Assembly (NCBI GenBank): GCA_016280915.1
Contig: JAEEHQ010000054.1
Span: forward strand, 1-64,000
Length of the DNA: 64,000 bases
From: Bacteroidales bacterium
GTDB taxonomy: Bacteria; Bacteroidota; Bacteroidia; Bacteroidales; P3
Direction of reading: 5' to 3'
Shown: positions 49,121 to 58,143 of the stretch, in pieces
Layout: each line of letters opens with the position of its first letter
Numbering within the stretch: position 1 is the first letter of the stretch
The notes under the pieces: generated by a model
The model's input: only the letters and a program-made list of their open reading frames with translations
The model's database searches: none
What the model was told of the DNA's origin: nothing
Translations under genes and position numbers: made by a program

Positions 49121-50041
49121 ATGAAAGTTTTAGTTGCTACCGAAAAGCCTTTCGCAAAAGTTGCCGTTGACGGCATCCGCGAAGTTGTTGAGAAGAACGG
49201 CCACACCTTGGCTCTCCTCGAGAAATATACCTCTGTCGACGAGTTCTACGCTGCTGTCGCTGACGCCGACGCTCTCATCGTCCGCTCCGACAAGGTCACC
49301 AAGGAAGTTATCGACCACGCCAAGAACCTCAAGATCGTCGTTCGCGCTGGTGCTGGTTTCGACAACCTCGACCTCGCTGCTTGCACCGCTCGTGGCATCA
49401 TCGCTATGAACACCCCTGGCCAGAACAGCAATGCTGTTGCTGAGCTCGTGATGGGTCTCCTCGTTTTCACCGTCCGTAATTTCTACAACGGCAAGTCCGG
49501 TTCCGAACTCCAAGGCAAGAAACTGGGTATCCTTGCTTTCGGTAATGTTGGCCGCAACGTGGCTCGCATCGCCAATGGCTTCGGCATGGATGTCTATGCT
49601 TATGATGCTTTCCTCACCGCCGACCAAATCAACCAGTCTGGCCTCGCCAAGGCTGTTGCCAACCAGGATGCTCTTTTCGAGACCTGCGACATCGTCTCCC
49701 TCCACATCCCCGCTACCGCCGAGACCAAACAGAGCATTAACTACGCCCTCGTCAACAAGATGCACAAGGGTGCTATCCTGATCAACACCGCCCGTAAGGA
49801 AGTCATTAACGAGCCCGAACTGCTCAAGCTGATGGCCGATCGTACCGACATCAAGTACATCACCGACATCATGCCCGATGCCGATGCCGAGTTCAAGGCT
49901 TTCGAAGGCCGCTACTTCGCTACTCCCAAAAAGATGGGTGCTCAGACCGAAGAGGCTAACATCAACGCCGGTATCGCCGCTGCCAACCAGATCAGCGACT
50001 ACTTTGCTACCGGTAACACCCGTTTCCAGGTGAACAAATAA
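49121..50041 (+). CDS. serA: D-3-phosphoglycerate dehydrogenase
   Basis: 306 aa; VVRAGAGFDNLDLAACTARGIIAMNTPGQNSNAVAELVMG; GKKLGILAFGNVGRNVARIA. Confidence 0.94.
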   Translation: MKVLVATEKPFAKVAVDGIREVVEKNGHTLALLEKYTSVDEFYAAVADADALIVRSDKVTKEVIDHAKNLKIVVRAGAGFDNLDLAACTARGIIAMNTPGQNSNAVAELVMGLLVFTVRNFYNGKSGSELQGKKLGILAFGNVGRNVARIANGFGMDVYAYDAFLTADQINQSGLAKAVANQDALFETCDIVSLHIPATAETKQSINYALVNKMHKGAILINTARKEVINEPELLKLMADRTDIKYITDIMPDADAEFKAFEGRYFATPKKMGAQTEEANINAGIAAANQISDYFATGNTRFQVNK

Positions 50042-50103
50042 TATTGATATATATCAATAAATAAGAAGGGGAGACGCAAGCCTCCCCTTTTTCTTTCCCA
50101 GCC

Positions 50104-50991
50104 ATGATTTGCATCTTCAACCCCGAGCACGACCTCTGCCTGGCCAACGGCACCCCTCACTACATGCCGCCCGTGTCGGCACTCCGTTTCGCACAGCAGA
50201 GCGCCTCTTTGATGCAAATACTCTATCCTAAGGCCGAGACCTGCATCCCTGCGGCAGCGGTTGCTGCTTTGCCTTCCAGCCAATGGGCACAGATTGTCCC
50301 CTGGGGGTGGAACTGTGTCCTGAAGGAACAACTACAAGCCAGCGGCGTACCCACGGCCTTGCTTCCTTCTGATGACGACCTTTGCCGTTGGCGTCAGCTA
50401 CAGCACCGCTCCATGTGGCTTGCTTTGCAGCCCGACAGCCGCGCCGTCACCTCCGTTTCCCAGGTGGAAGCACTCCTCGCTGTTCACTCCCAGCTGGTGC
50501 TCAAAGCCCCATGGTCGGGTTCCGGACGAGGAATCCGTTGGGTGACCGACGGCTTGAACAAACTTGATGTCAGCTGGCTGGAGAAAGTGGTGCGGCAACA
50601 AGGTTGTGTCATTGCCGAGCCCCGCCGACAAGTGGCTGAGGAGTTTGCCCTCGAATATATGGTTTTTGCCGACAAGTTAGCGTTCCGGGGTTTCTCTCTT
50701 TTCTCCTCTGCCAACGGGGTGTATCAAGGCAATCTTCTTTTGCCCGATGAGGCCATCCGCCATCGTGTCCACTTCACCCTTGCTGAGCAGCAAGCGCTGG
50801 AAGACTACCTGCAGGCCCACCTCGTCGGACAATACCACGGTCCCCTTGGGATTGACTATCTCCACACCACAGACGGACAAAACCACCTCAGCGAACTCAA
50901 CCTCCGCCACACCATGGGCATGCTCGCCCACGCCTACCTCGCCCAGCATCCCGAGTCGCAAGGCACTCTCTTCCAACCCACAAAGAAATAA
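50104..50991 (+). CDS. Uncharacterised ATP-grasp-like protein
   Basis: 295 aa; FNPEHDLCLANGTPHYMPP; LVLKAPWSGSGRGIRWV; GPLGIDYLH...LSELNLRHTMGMLAH. Confidence 0.65.
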   Translation: MICIFNPEHDLCLANGTPHYMPPVSALRFAQQSASLMQILYPKAETCIPAAAVAALPSSQWAQIVPWGWNCVLKEQLQASGVPTALLPSDDDLCRWRQLQHRSMWLALQPDSRAVTSVSQVEALLAVHSQLVLKAPWSGSGRGIRWVTDGLNKLDVSWLEKVVRQQGCVIAEPRRQVAEEFALEYMVFADKLAFRGFSLFSSANGVYQGNLLLPDEAIRHRVHFTLAEQQALEDYLQAHLVGQYHGPLGIDYLHTTDGQNHLSELNLRHTMGMLAHAYLAQHPESQGTLFQPTKK

Positions 50992-51027
50992 TATACTCAC
51001 CTTGTCAATCGGGTGAGCAACCTTTCT

Positions 51028-51243
51028 TCATCGTTTTTCATCTTCTTTGAGAACTGATACCCGAACCGATGTACTTGACATTGTCTCATACTCCATCACT
51101 TTAGATTTCACGTCAAGCTGAAGCCCGATAGTGTCAAGAATATCCAGCAAAGTGGTTATCTGTGGGTTCCCTTTACCGCGTTCAATGGCCACAAGGGTGT
51201 TAACGGCAACCCCCGAAAGCTCCGAAACGGTGCGCTGGTTCAC
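51028..51243 (-). pseudogene. N-terminally truncated XRE/HipB-like regulator
   Basis: MNQRTVSELSGVAVNTLVAIERGKGNPQITTLLDILDTIGLQLDVKSK lacks the usual first helix; upstream sequence is mobile-element-like repeats. Confidence 0.55.
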
Positions 51244-51290
51244 CCTGACTTTCCCTGGAATTGGTTGACAAATTTGGGATGGTTAAACTG

Positions 51291-51387
51291 AATCGGTTTA
51301 CATTGTTTCGTCCATATCCCTAATATGGTTTACACCATCATGGATTCGGTTTACACTTTTCGGTTCTTTCGCCTGTTTGGGTTTACA
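51291..51387. repeat. Four direct copies of a GGTTTACA-cored ~12-mer
   Basis: AATCGGTTTACA 51291, AATATGGTTTACA 51322, GATTCGGTTTACA 51343, TTTGGGTTTACA 51376. Confidence 0.6.
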
Positions 51388-51401
51388 ATTACACTGAATC
51401 G

Positions 51402-51525
51402 CTTGATAAACCCCACACTATAAGTGCGGGGATATTGGGAGTTTGCCTCTACGAGGCAATTTAAGTCACTAATTCTTATCAAATTCAGAATGAATAACCA
51501 ACTTCTCTAATTCTCAAATTCTTGA
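51402..51525 (-). repeat. Structured dispersed element, copy B (leader + hairpins 1-2; hairpin 3 missing)
   Basis: Reverse complement TCAAGAATTTGAGAATTAGAGAA...TTTGATAAGAATTAGTGACTTAAATTGCCTCGTAGAGGCAAACTCCCAATATCCCCGCACTTATAGTGTGGGGTTTATCAAG. Confidence 0.7.
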
Positions 51526-51856
51526 TAAAAAGGACCCACTTTAACCCAAATCGGTCATGGAGAGTGTGGCATGACTTCGCAATGGCAGGCCTTCGCTGGA
51601 GGACTGCTTCATTTTTACGGAACTGGAATGAGTTGATTCGCTTTTTTTGTGTATATTTGCATTTTGAATGGACACAACAAGTGATTGATTGTTTACAAAT
51701 AAAAAGCGTATTATTAGAGTGATACGGGTTTGAATAACCCATTGTTGTCGTGTCAAGTGAGGCGGCTTCCCTTCGAGAATTGGGTGTATATACCTGCACA
51801 TGACATGACGGCACAAAAACAAGAAAACCACCTACAAACGAATAGAAATTGAGACT

Positions 51857-53098
51857 TTGAAGACGATATTGTCCTACTTGAAAATCTTTGGGCTTTTGTT
51901 GGCCGCCTATCTGCTTTTTGGGGCAGGTGCTTGGCTGATGCCCGATGGCTCGGTGGACCGACACATTGCCAGAACCCTTGACCAAGGCGACCTTTCGAGT
52001 GACCAGCCACGTGCTTTCATGCCGCAGCAGCAATGCCGCATGGACAATTTCACCGATGCGTTGATTCTGAACCAAGCCAAAGCCTTGACTTCGGAAAATC
52101 TACTTGACGGGATTTTGCTTCTGCCCCGCAAAAGTGCCGACGGCCTTCCCTTCGAGGACCTGAAGGCCTACTCCGACGGCAACCAGGAGATGTACACAAT
52201 CCATTATGGACGCTATTGGCACGGGAATACCTTCTTGACGCGCTATCTGCTTGTTTTTTATGACTATATTTCAATTAGACTGCTGTTGTATATTGTCTCC
52301 TCGCTGCTGTTAGCCTGGTGCCTGATGTTGCTGTGGCGCAAAGGGGGGTGGCAGACGGCCATGGCTGTGCTATTTGGATTGCTGGTTTGCTATGCATTCA
52401 TGATGCAGTTCTCCATCCAGTTTATACCGGTGTTTCTGTTGGCATTGTCTGGCATGGTTGCCCTGGCTCGGTCGGACAAACCAGCCTCGAGGCTTTTCTT
52501 CATCATCGGTTCCCTCACCTGCTTTTTCGACCTCCTCACCGCCCCCATGCTCACGCTTGGATTGATGCTGGTGGTGCAGGCCGCCCTCGTGCGTGATGAT
52601 GCCGAGCAACAACCGGCACAGACCTTGAAAGGGTGGTGGCTGACGCTCCGCAGCTCGCTGTTGTGGGTGGCAGGCTATGCCGCTACTTGGGCATGCAAAT
52701 GGATTATCGCCACGCTCCTCACTTCAGAGAATGTCCTCGCCGACGGCATCAAGAATGTCGGTAGCCGCTCTGATGTGCTTGAAGACTATGGCCGATGGGA
52801 TGCCGTGATGGCAAATTTCGACATGCTCCCATGGCAGTTCATCATCCTCGCCATGTTGCTGCTGGTGGTGCTGGCGGCCGTGTCTTTCCGTGCCCAAGGA
52901 TGGCGCAAGGCCGTGCAGCTGCTGCCCATAGCCCTGCTGCCGTGGATGTGGTATTTCTTTGCCGCCAATCACTCCTACTTGCACAACTGGTTCACCTTCC
53001 GTGCCCAGGCGGTCTCCATCGCCGCCCTGCTGCTGGCGATGATGCAGTTCGTCGACTGGAGCAAACTAAAAAACTTATCGTTTAAAGCCAAACATTGA
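51857..53098 (+). CDS. Polytopic membrane protein (GT-C-like)
   Basis: 413 aa, many TM helices; overlaps start of the downstream GT2 gene. Confidence 0.7.
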   Translation: MKTILSYLKIFGLLLAAYLLFGAGAWLMPDGSVDRHIARTLDQGDLSSDQPRAFMPQQQCRMDNFTDALILNQAKALTSENLLDGILLLPRKSADGLPFEDLKAYSDGNQEMYTIHYGRYWHGNTFLTRYLLVFYDYISIRLLLYIVSSLLLAWCLMLLWRKGGWQTAMAVLFGLLVCYAFMMQFSIQFIPVFLLALSGMVALARSDKPASRLFFIIGSLTCFFDLLTAPMLTLGLMLVVQAALVRDDAEQQPAQTLKGWWLTLRSSLLWVAGYAATWACKWIIATLLTSENVLADGIKNVGSRSDVLEDYGRWDAVMANFDMLPWQFIILAMLLLVVLAAVSFRAQGWRKAVQLLPIALLPWMWYFFAANHSYLHNWFTFRAQAVSIAALLLAMMQFVDWSKLKNLSFKAKH

Positions 53099-54018
53099 TG
53101 ATTATGGAATACAGAGTCGCGGTATTATTGCCGTGCTATAATGAAGAAAAAACCATCGGCAAGGTGGTGCGCGATTTCCGCGAGGTGCTGCCTTCGGCCG
53201 ACATATATGTGTATGACAACAACTCAACCGACCGCACCGTCGAGGAGGCCACCGCTGCCGGCGCCATCGTGCGCCACGAATACACCCAGGGCAAGGGCAA
53301 CGTAATCCGCCGCATGTTTCGCGAGGTGGAGGCCGACTGCTACCTTATGGCCGACGGCGACGACACCTACCCCGCCCACCACGCTCCCGACATGGTGAAG
53401 GAGGTGCTTGAAAAACAGGCCGACATGGTGATTGGCGACCGCCTCTCCTCCACCTATTTCACTCAGAACAAACGCCCCTTCCATAACTTCGGCAACCGCT
53501 TGGTGCGCAGCCTCATCTGCCACCTCTGGCACACCAAAGTGAAAGACATCATGACCGGCTACCGGGCATTCAGCCGCTCCTTCGTGAAACTGTATCCGGT
53601 GATGAGTGGTCAGTTTGAGGTGGAGACCGAAATGACCATCCATGCCCTCGACAAGAACTTCCGGCTGGTGGAAATCCCCATCGACTATCGCGACCGCCCC
53701 GAAGGCAGCAACTCCAAGCTCAACACCTTCAGCGATGGCTTCAAGGTACTGCGCACCATCTTCACCCTCTTCAAGGAATACCGACCCATGCGCTTCTTTG
53801 GCTGGCTGGCCGTGCTGCTGGCCGTGGTGGGGACGATCCTTGTGATTCCGGTGCTGATGGACTATTTCGACACGGGCCTCGTCATGCGATTCCCCACGCT
53901 TTTCGTCTCGCTCTTCCTTTTCCTCGCCGCCCTTCAGTCGTTTTTCACCGGCTTATGCCTCGACGTGATGGTATCTAAAGACCGCAAACAATATGAGCTA
54001 CGACTTATCAACTCGTAA
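53095..54018 (+). CDS. GT2 family glycosyltransferase (DPM1/GtrB-like) with C-terminal TM helices
   Basis: VLLPCYNEEKTIGKVVRDFREVLPSADIYVYDNNSTDRTVE; MADGDDTYPAHHAPDMV; C-terminal TM pair. Confidence 0.92.
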   Translation: MMIMEYRVAVLLPCYNEEKTIGKVVRDFREVLPSADIYVYDNNSTDRTVEEATAAGAIVRHEYTQGKGNVIRRMFREVEADCYLMADGDDTYPAHHAPDMVKEVLEKQADMVIGDRLSSTYFTQNKRPFHNFGNRLVRSLICHLWHTKVKDIMTGYRAFSRSFVKLYPVMSGQFEVETEMTIHALDKNFRLVEIPIDYRDRPEGSNSKLNTFSDGFKVLRTIFTLFKEYRPMRFFGWLAVLLAVVGTILVIPVLMDYFDTGLVMRFPTLFVSLFLFLAALQSFFTGLCLDVMVSKDRKQYELRLINS

Positions 54019-55459
54019 ATATCTCCTGCTGGGACATCTCAGCATGGCCGTGCTCTTTGTCATGGCCGTGCTCTTTGCCAACGAGCGTGTGTTGCTCTCC
54101 GATTCGGCCTACCAGCTTTTCTACGACATCAACCACCGCGGCATGCTCATCAACGACAGCCGCTATTCCATGGTGCTCACCCAGCTGCTGCCGTGGCTGG
54201 CCATCCATCTTCATCTGCCGCTTCGGCTGGTGGTCATCACCTACTCGGTATCGTTTGTGCTGGTGGGTTATGCCTGCTGGCTTGTCACGGCCTATGGCAT
54301 GAAGCAGCACAACGCCGCCACGCTGATGCTTTTTGTGCTCCTGGCCATCGGGGGTACCTTCCTGCATTGCATCTCCGAGTCGTTCCAACTCATGTTCTAT
54401 GTCCCCATGCTCTATGCCTGGATGTGCAAAAGCGATGGGGTAAAGCCTTTCACCTATTACGCAGTCCTGGCCCTCCTCGTGGCGCTGGCCTTCTTCATCT
54501 ATCCCATGTCGGTCTTCTACATCCTCTTTGCCGTCGGCTTCCGTCTGTTTGAAGAGGGCAATGCCTTCCAGCTCACGCTCCGCTCCAAACAGGTAGTCCT
54601 CAACCGCCCTGCCCTCATCACCCTTGCCCTGCTTGCCTTCTACATCATCCTCTACTGGCTTATCGGTCCCAGCGGCCACGACAGCGAGTTTGTCCCCACC
54701 TGGGACAGCTTCAGCCAGTCGCTCCTTCATTTCACCGCCTTGGGCAGCTTTCAGGCATTCCGCTCCCTCTACTCCCAGCTCTATCTCGTGCCCACCCTCT
54801 TGCTTGCCCTCACCCTCCTCGGCTACATCCGCAGCCGCCGCTGGTGGAAGGCACTCTTTGTCGGGGGCTATACCCTGGCCTTCCTGGTGGCCAGCTGCAT
54901 CATCTATCAGGTTGGCGACAGCCTCATCTCGCGTGAGCGCTACTTCGTTCCGCTCTTTTTCATTGTGGGTCTTGCCTTTCTCGAAGACGAACTGCCGAGG
55001 TTCAACTCGTGGCAGCAGAAAAGCTTCTATGTCGCCCTCATCGTGCTGTTGGTCCTCTCCTTCGTCCGCATCCACCATTATGTCGGCCTCTACCAGCCAC
55101 GCATGGAGGCAATCGCCCAGGTGACGCGTCAAGCCGATGCCCAGGGGCAGCACAAGCTCCTCGTCACCCGTTCCAATGCCGACCAGATCTTCCCGCTCGA
55201 CATCTGGGGCCTTGCCCTCGAGAGCATGCTCTACAGCGCCCAGCAGGGACCTGAGCACACCGTCACTATCTACAAAGAAGAGGACGACTTCGACCGCTCC
55301 GACACCAATCTTTATGACAATCCCGACTGCTACGTCGCCGTCAATTGGTGGAAACAATGGTGGGTCAGCGAGCTCAATCCCCGTTATTTCACCCTTCCCG
55401 CACAGGGCTATAAAGAACTCCTTCCCGACACGGCCGGCTACCGTTTTGCCGAATTATGA
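53993..55459 (+). CDS. Polytopic membrane protein (GT-C-like)
   Basis: 488 aa, about 10 TM helices; overlaps end of the GT2 gene by 26 nt. Confidence 0.7.
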   Translation: MSYDLSTRKYLLLGHLSMAVLFVMAVLFANERVLLSDSAYQLFYDINHRGMLINDSRYSMVLTQLLPWLAIHLHLPLRLVVITYSVSFVLVGYACWLVTAYGMKQHNAATLMLFVLLAIGGTFLHCISESFQLMFYVPMLYAWMCKSDGVKPFTYYAVLALLVALAFFIYPMSVFYILFAVGFRLFEEGNAFQLTLRSKQVVLNRPALITLALLAFYIILYWLIGPSGHDSEFVPTWDSFSQSLLHFTALGSFQAFRSLYSQLYLVPTLLLALTLLGYIRSRRWWKALFVGGYTLAFLVASCIIYQVGDSLISRERYFVPLFFIVGLAFLEDELPRFNSWQQKSFYVALIVLLVLSFVRIHHYVGLYQPRMEAIAQVTRQADAQGQHKLLVTRSNADQIFPLDIWGLALESMLYSAQQGPEHTVTIYKEEDDFDRSDTNLYDNPDCYVAVNWWKQWWVSELNPRYFTLPAQGYKELLPDTAGYRFAEL

Positions 55460-55517
55460 AAGTCTCATTCCTCGTTTGGCGGGTTCAAATAATTCTGGCT
55501 ATGTCATTTTTTTTTCT

Positions 55518-55525
55518 TATTTTTG
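55518..55525 (+). promoter_or_regulatory. -7 box upstream of Mn riboswitch
   Basis: TATTTTTG followed by GC. Confidence 0.55.
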
Positions 55526-55535
55526 CAGCCGTTTT

Positions 55536-55663
55536 TATGAGGGAGTAATTGGCGGCACAGGCCGTGAATGGTGTCAACAAATCCCTGGTCAGCAATGACT
55601 TGGCATCACTCGTAAGCAATAAGACTCATAGGCAGCCCCAGCGCGGTCTATGAGATTTTTTTA
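55536..55663 (+). ncRNA. yybP-ykoY-type (Mn2+) riboswitch with terminator platform
   Basis: GAGGGAGTA...GGTGTCAACAAATCCC signature; P1 TATGAG/CTCATA (55536-55541/55625-55630); terminator CTCATAG/CTATGAG (55625-55631/55648-55654) + T-run; downstream gene is TerC. Confidence 0.75.
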
Positions 55664-55710
55664 TTTAAAGGCAAGAAAAAAGTATAAAAAAAGAATAAAA
55701 CACTACATTC

Positions 55711-56769
55711 ATGTCATCGCGTTTTTTGTTTTTCGCCCTCTTTATGGCGTTTATGGTTCTCATGCTGGCCCTCGACTTGGGCGTTTTCCACAAGAAGGAC
55801 CATGTCATCAAAATGAAAGAGGCTGCCACCTGGACAGGCATCTGGATTACCCTTGCCATGCTCTTTGGCCTCCTGCTGCTCTTCAAGGCCGAATGGATTC
55901 ACGGCATCACCAACATGGAAGAGCTGCTCGCCTATGCCAAGTCTACCGGCATTGACCATATCGTCCAGCCCTCTATGGAATATGGTGCCGCACTCGAAAT
56001 CTACCGCAAAGAGGTCTTCCAGCAATACCTCGCCGGCTATTTCCTCGAGGAGTCCCTCTCCATCGACAACATCTTCGTGATGATTATGATTTTCGTCAGC
56101 TTTGGCATCGACAAACGCTACTACCACCGCATCCTTTTCTGGGGTATCTTGGGTGCTATCGTGCTCCGCTTCCTTTTCATCTTCCTCTTGGGCACCCTGG
56201 TGGAGCGTGTCTCTTGGGTGCTGGCCATCTTTGGCGTAATCCTCATCTACAGCGGCATCAAGATGTTCCGCGACAAAGGCGATGAAAAAATCGATACCGC
56301 CAACCACCCTGCCGTTCGGTTTGCCAGCCGTTTCTTCCCAGTCACCACCCAGGTCAATGGACACAATTTCTTCACCAAGATCAATGGCCGCAACTACATG
56401 ACCCCTCTCTTCCTGGTCTTGCTGGTTATCGAGTTCTCCGACATCATCTTTGCCGTCGACAGCATCCCCGCCGTCTTCTCCGTCACCACCGACCCATTCA
56501 TTGTCTATTTCTCCAACATCTTTGCCATCATGGGGTTGCGTTCTCTCTTCTTCCTGCTTAGCGACATCACCGACAAGTTCTGGCTGCTCAAGTATGGTCT
56601 CGGTGCCCTCCTCTGTTTCATTGGGGTGAAAATGATTGGTCATGAGTTTTTCGGACTCTCCATCAGCACCATGGCTTCCCTAATGGTCATTCTCGGCATC
56701 CTGGTTTTCTCTATTCTCTTCTCACTTCTTATCCCTCACAAAAGTAAAACTGCTGCCCCTGTCGAGTAG
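55711..56769 (+). CDS. TerC/Alx family membrane protein
   Basis: 352 aa; LEESLSIDNIFVMIMIFVSFGIDKRYYHRILFWGILGAIVLR; EFSDIIFAVDSIPAVFSVTTDPFIVYFSNIFAIMGLRSLFF. Confidence 0.95.
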   Translation: MSSRFLFFALFMAFMVLMLALDLGVFHKKDHVIKMKEAATWTGIWITLAMLFGLLLLFKAEWIHGITNMEELLAYAKSTGIDHIVQPSMEYGAALEIYRKEVFQQYLAGYFLEESLSIDNIFVMIMIFVSFGIDKRYYHRILFWGILGAIVLRFLFIFLLGTLVERVSWVLAIFGVILIYSGIKMFRDKGDEKIDTANHPAVRFASRFFPVTTQVNGHNFFTKINGRNYMTPLFLVLLVIEFSDIIFAVDSIPAVFSVTTDPFIVYFSNIFAIMGLRSLFFLLSDITDKFWLLKYGLGALLCFIGVKMIGHEFFGLSISTMASLMVILGILVFSILFSLLIPHKSKTAAPVE

Positions 56770-56787
56770 CGCTCAAGTTACTCTGTA

Positions 56788-57351
56788 ATGACTTTGATTG
56801 AATCTTTCCTTATCGCGTTGGCGCTTTGTGTCGACAGCTTGGTGGTTTCCACCACCAGTTCTTTCAAGAGCAAGATGTCTTCCCGTCGGGGCCTGCTCAT
56901 GGCCGTTACCTTTGGCTTTTTCCAGGGGCTCTTTCCCCTCTTGGGTGCCCTCTTGGGTGAAGCTTTCAAGGCCTATGTCGAGGCTGTCGACCATTGGATT
57001 GCCTTCTTCCTGCTTCTCTTTGTGGGTGGCAGGATGATATGGGATGCCTTCCATCCCAACGCCGATGACAAGCAGCTCGACGTCACCCGTTTCGGGGTGA
57101 TGTGTCTTCTCGGCATAGCCACCAGCATCGATGCCTTTGTGGTGGGCATAGGCTTCGGCCTCAATCAAACGGTGCAGGTCATTGTCTCCACGGCCGTCAT
57201 CATTGGGGTCGTTACGTTCCTGGTCTCTTTGATGGGTTGGTTCTTAGGCCGTCGCGACATCCCCGTGCCCGAAAAGATTGCCAACATCATTGCCGGTCTC
57301 ACCCTTATCGGTTTGGGCACCTACACCCTCATTGAGCATACCTTGCTTTAG
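56788..57351 (+). CDS. mntP: MntP-type manganese efflux pump
   Basis: 187 aa; ALALCVDSLVVSTTSSF; LLGIATSIDAFVVGIGFG repeated MntP halves. Confidence 0.9.
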   Translation: MTLIESFLIALALCVDSLVVSTTSSFKSKMSSRRGLLMAVTFGFFQGLFPLLGALLGEAFKAYVEAVDHWIAFFLLLFVGGRMIWDAFHPNADDKQLDVTRFGVMCLLGIATSIDAFVVGIGFGLNQTVQVIVSTAVIIGVVTFLVSLMGWFLGRRDIPVPEKIANIIAGLTLIGLGTYTLIEHTLL

Positions 57352-57397
57352 CCCAAATCGGTCATTAGGGTTTAATCCAAATCGGTCACTAGGGTTT
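57352..57397. repeat. Two direct copies of CCAAATCGGTCAnTAGGGTTT
   Basis: CCCAAATCGGTCATTAGGGTTTA and TCCAAATCGGTCACTAGGGTTT; third core copy CCCAAATCGGTCAT near 51545. Confidence 0.65.
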
Positions 57398-58123
57398 CAC
57401 CCAATCCTTCCATTCGCGTCCAAGTTGCGGCCGCTCTATCAGTCCTCTGCCCAGCATCACGGCCACCAAGCGGGGAAATCGCTTCACCGTCTGGGCAATC
57501 TCCTCCACCCGCTGCAGGTCGCCGTTGTAGGCCATGGGTTTGGCGCATCCCTCATAGAAAGTCTCAAATCCCTCCAAGTCCACCGTGCCCTTATACTGTT
57601 GGACACCCACTCGCGCATGCAGCGTCACCAGCTGCAGCGGTGCCTCGTTCAGTAGGGGCAACAGACGCAGGCTTTCGCTTTTTTCTGCCAGCCCCAGCCG
57701 CATCTTCACCGAGAAAGTCACCTCCCTTCGGCTCCTCATCTCCTCTACTATCTCAGCCACGCGGTCGGGGTGGGGGAGGAGGCCGCTCCCTCTGCCGCTG
57801 TTGTATTGCATCGGGAACGGGCAACCCATGTTCAGGTCAATCCTGCCCCAACCCAAATGTTGCAGCAGGTCGCACAGCCGTGCAAACTCTTCTCGGTCCT
57901 TGGCAATGACCTGAGCCACCGTGGGCACCCCTCGGTTGCGCTCGGGCAGCAGGTCGCGCCGGTCCTTGTCGCGCAGCCGTCCTTTCTCCAGTCGCGCAAA
58001 AGGGGTATAGTACTCATCCACACCACCATACTGCCGGTAGTGCTGTTGCCTGAAATGCACGTCGGTAATGCCCTGCAGGGGGGCAGCGAGGATTTTGATA
58101 TGGTTCAGCTGAGCCATCGGCAA
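57389..58123 (-). CDS. dus: tRNA-dihydrouridine synthase
   Basis: AAPLQGITDVHFR; VAQVIAKDREEFARLCDLLQHLGWGRIDLNMGCP. Confidence 0.92.
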   Translation of the reverse strand: MPMAQLNHIKILAAPLQGITDVHFRQQHYRQYGGVDEYYTPFARLEKGRLRDKDRRDLLPERNRGVPTVAQVIAKDREEFARLCDLLQHLGWGRIDLNMGCPFPMQYNSGRGSGLLPHPDRVAEIVEEMRSRREVTFSVKMRLGLAEKSESLRLLPLLNEAPLQLVTLHARVGVQQYKGTVDLEGFETFYEGCAKPMAYNGDLQRVEEIAQTVKRFPRLVAVMLGRGLIERPQLGREWKDWVKP

Positions 58124-58143
58124 GCTTGTCGCCCAACCTTGTC

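Noticed and set aside
51522-51722. 66-aa plus-strand ORF
   Set aside because: Lies in a mosaic of repeats; no recognisable motif.
54008-55357. 449-aa minus-strand ORF
   Set aside because: Antisense to the polytopic membrane protein; acidic low-complexity translation typical of antisense frames.
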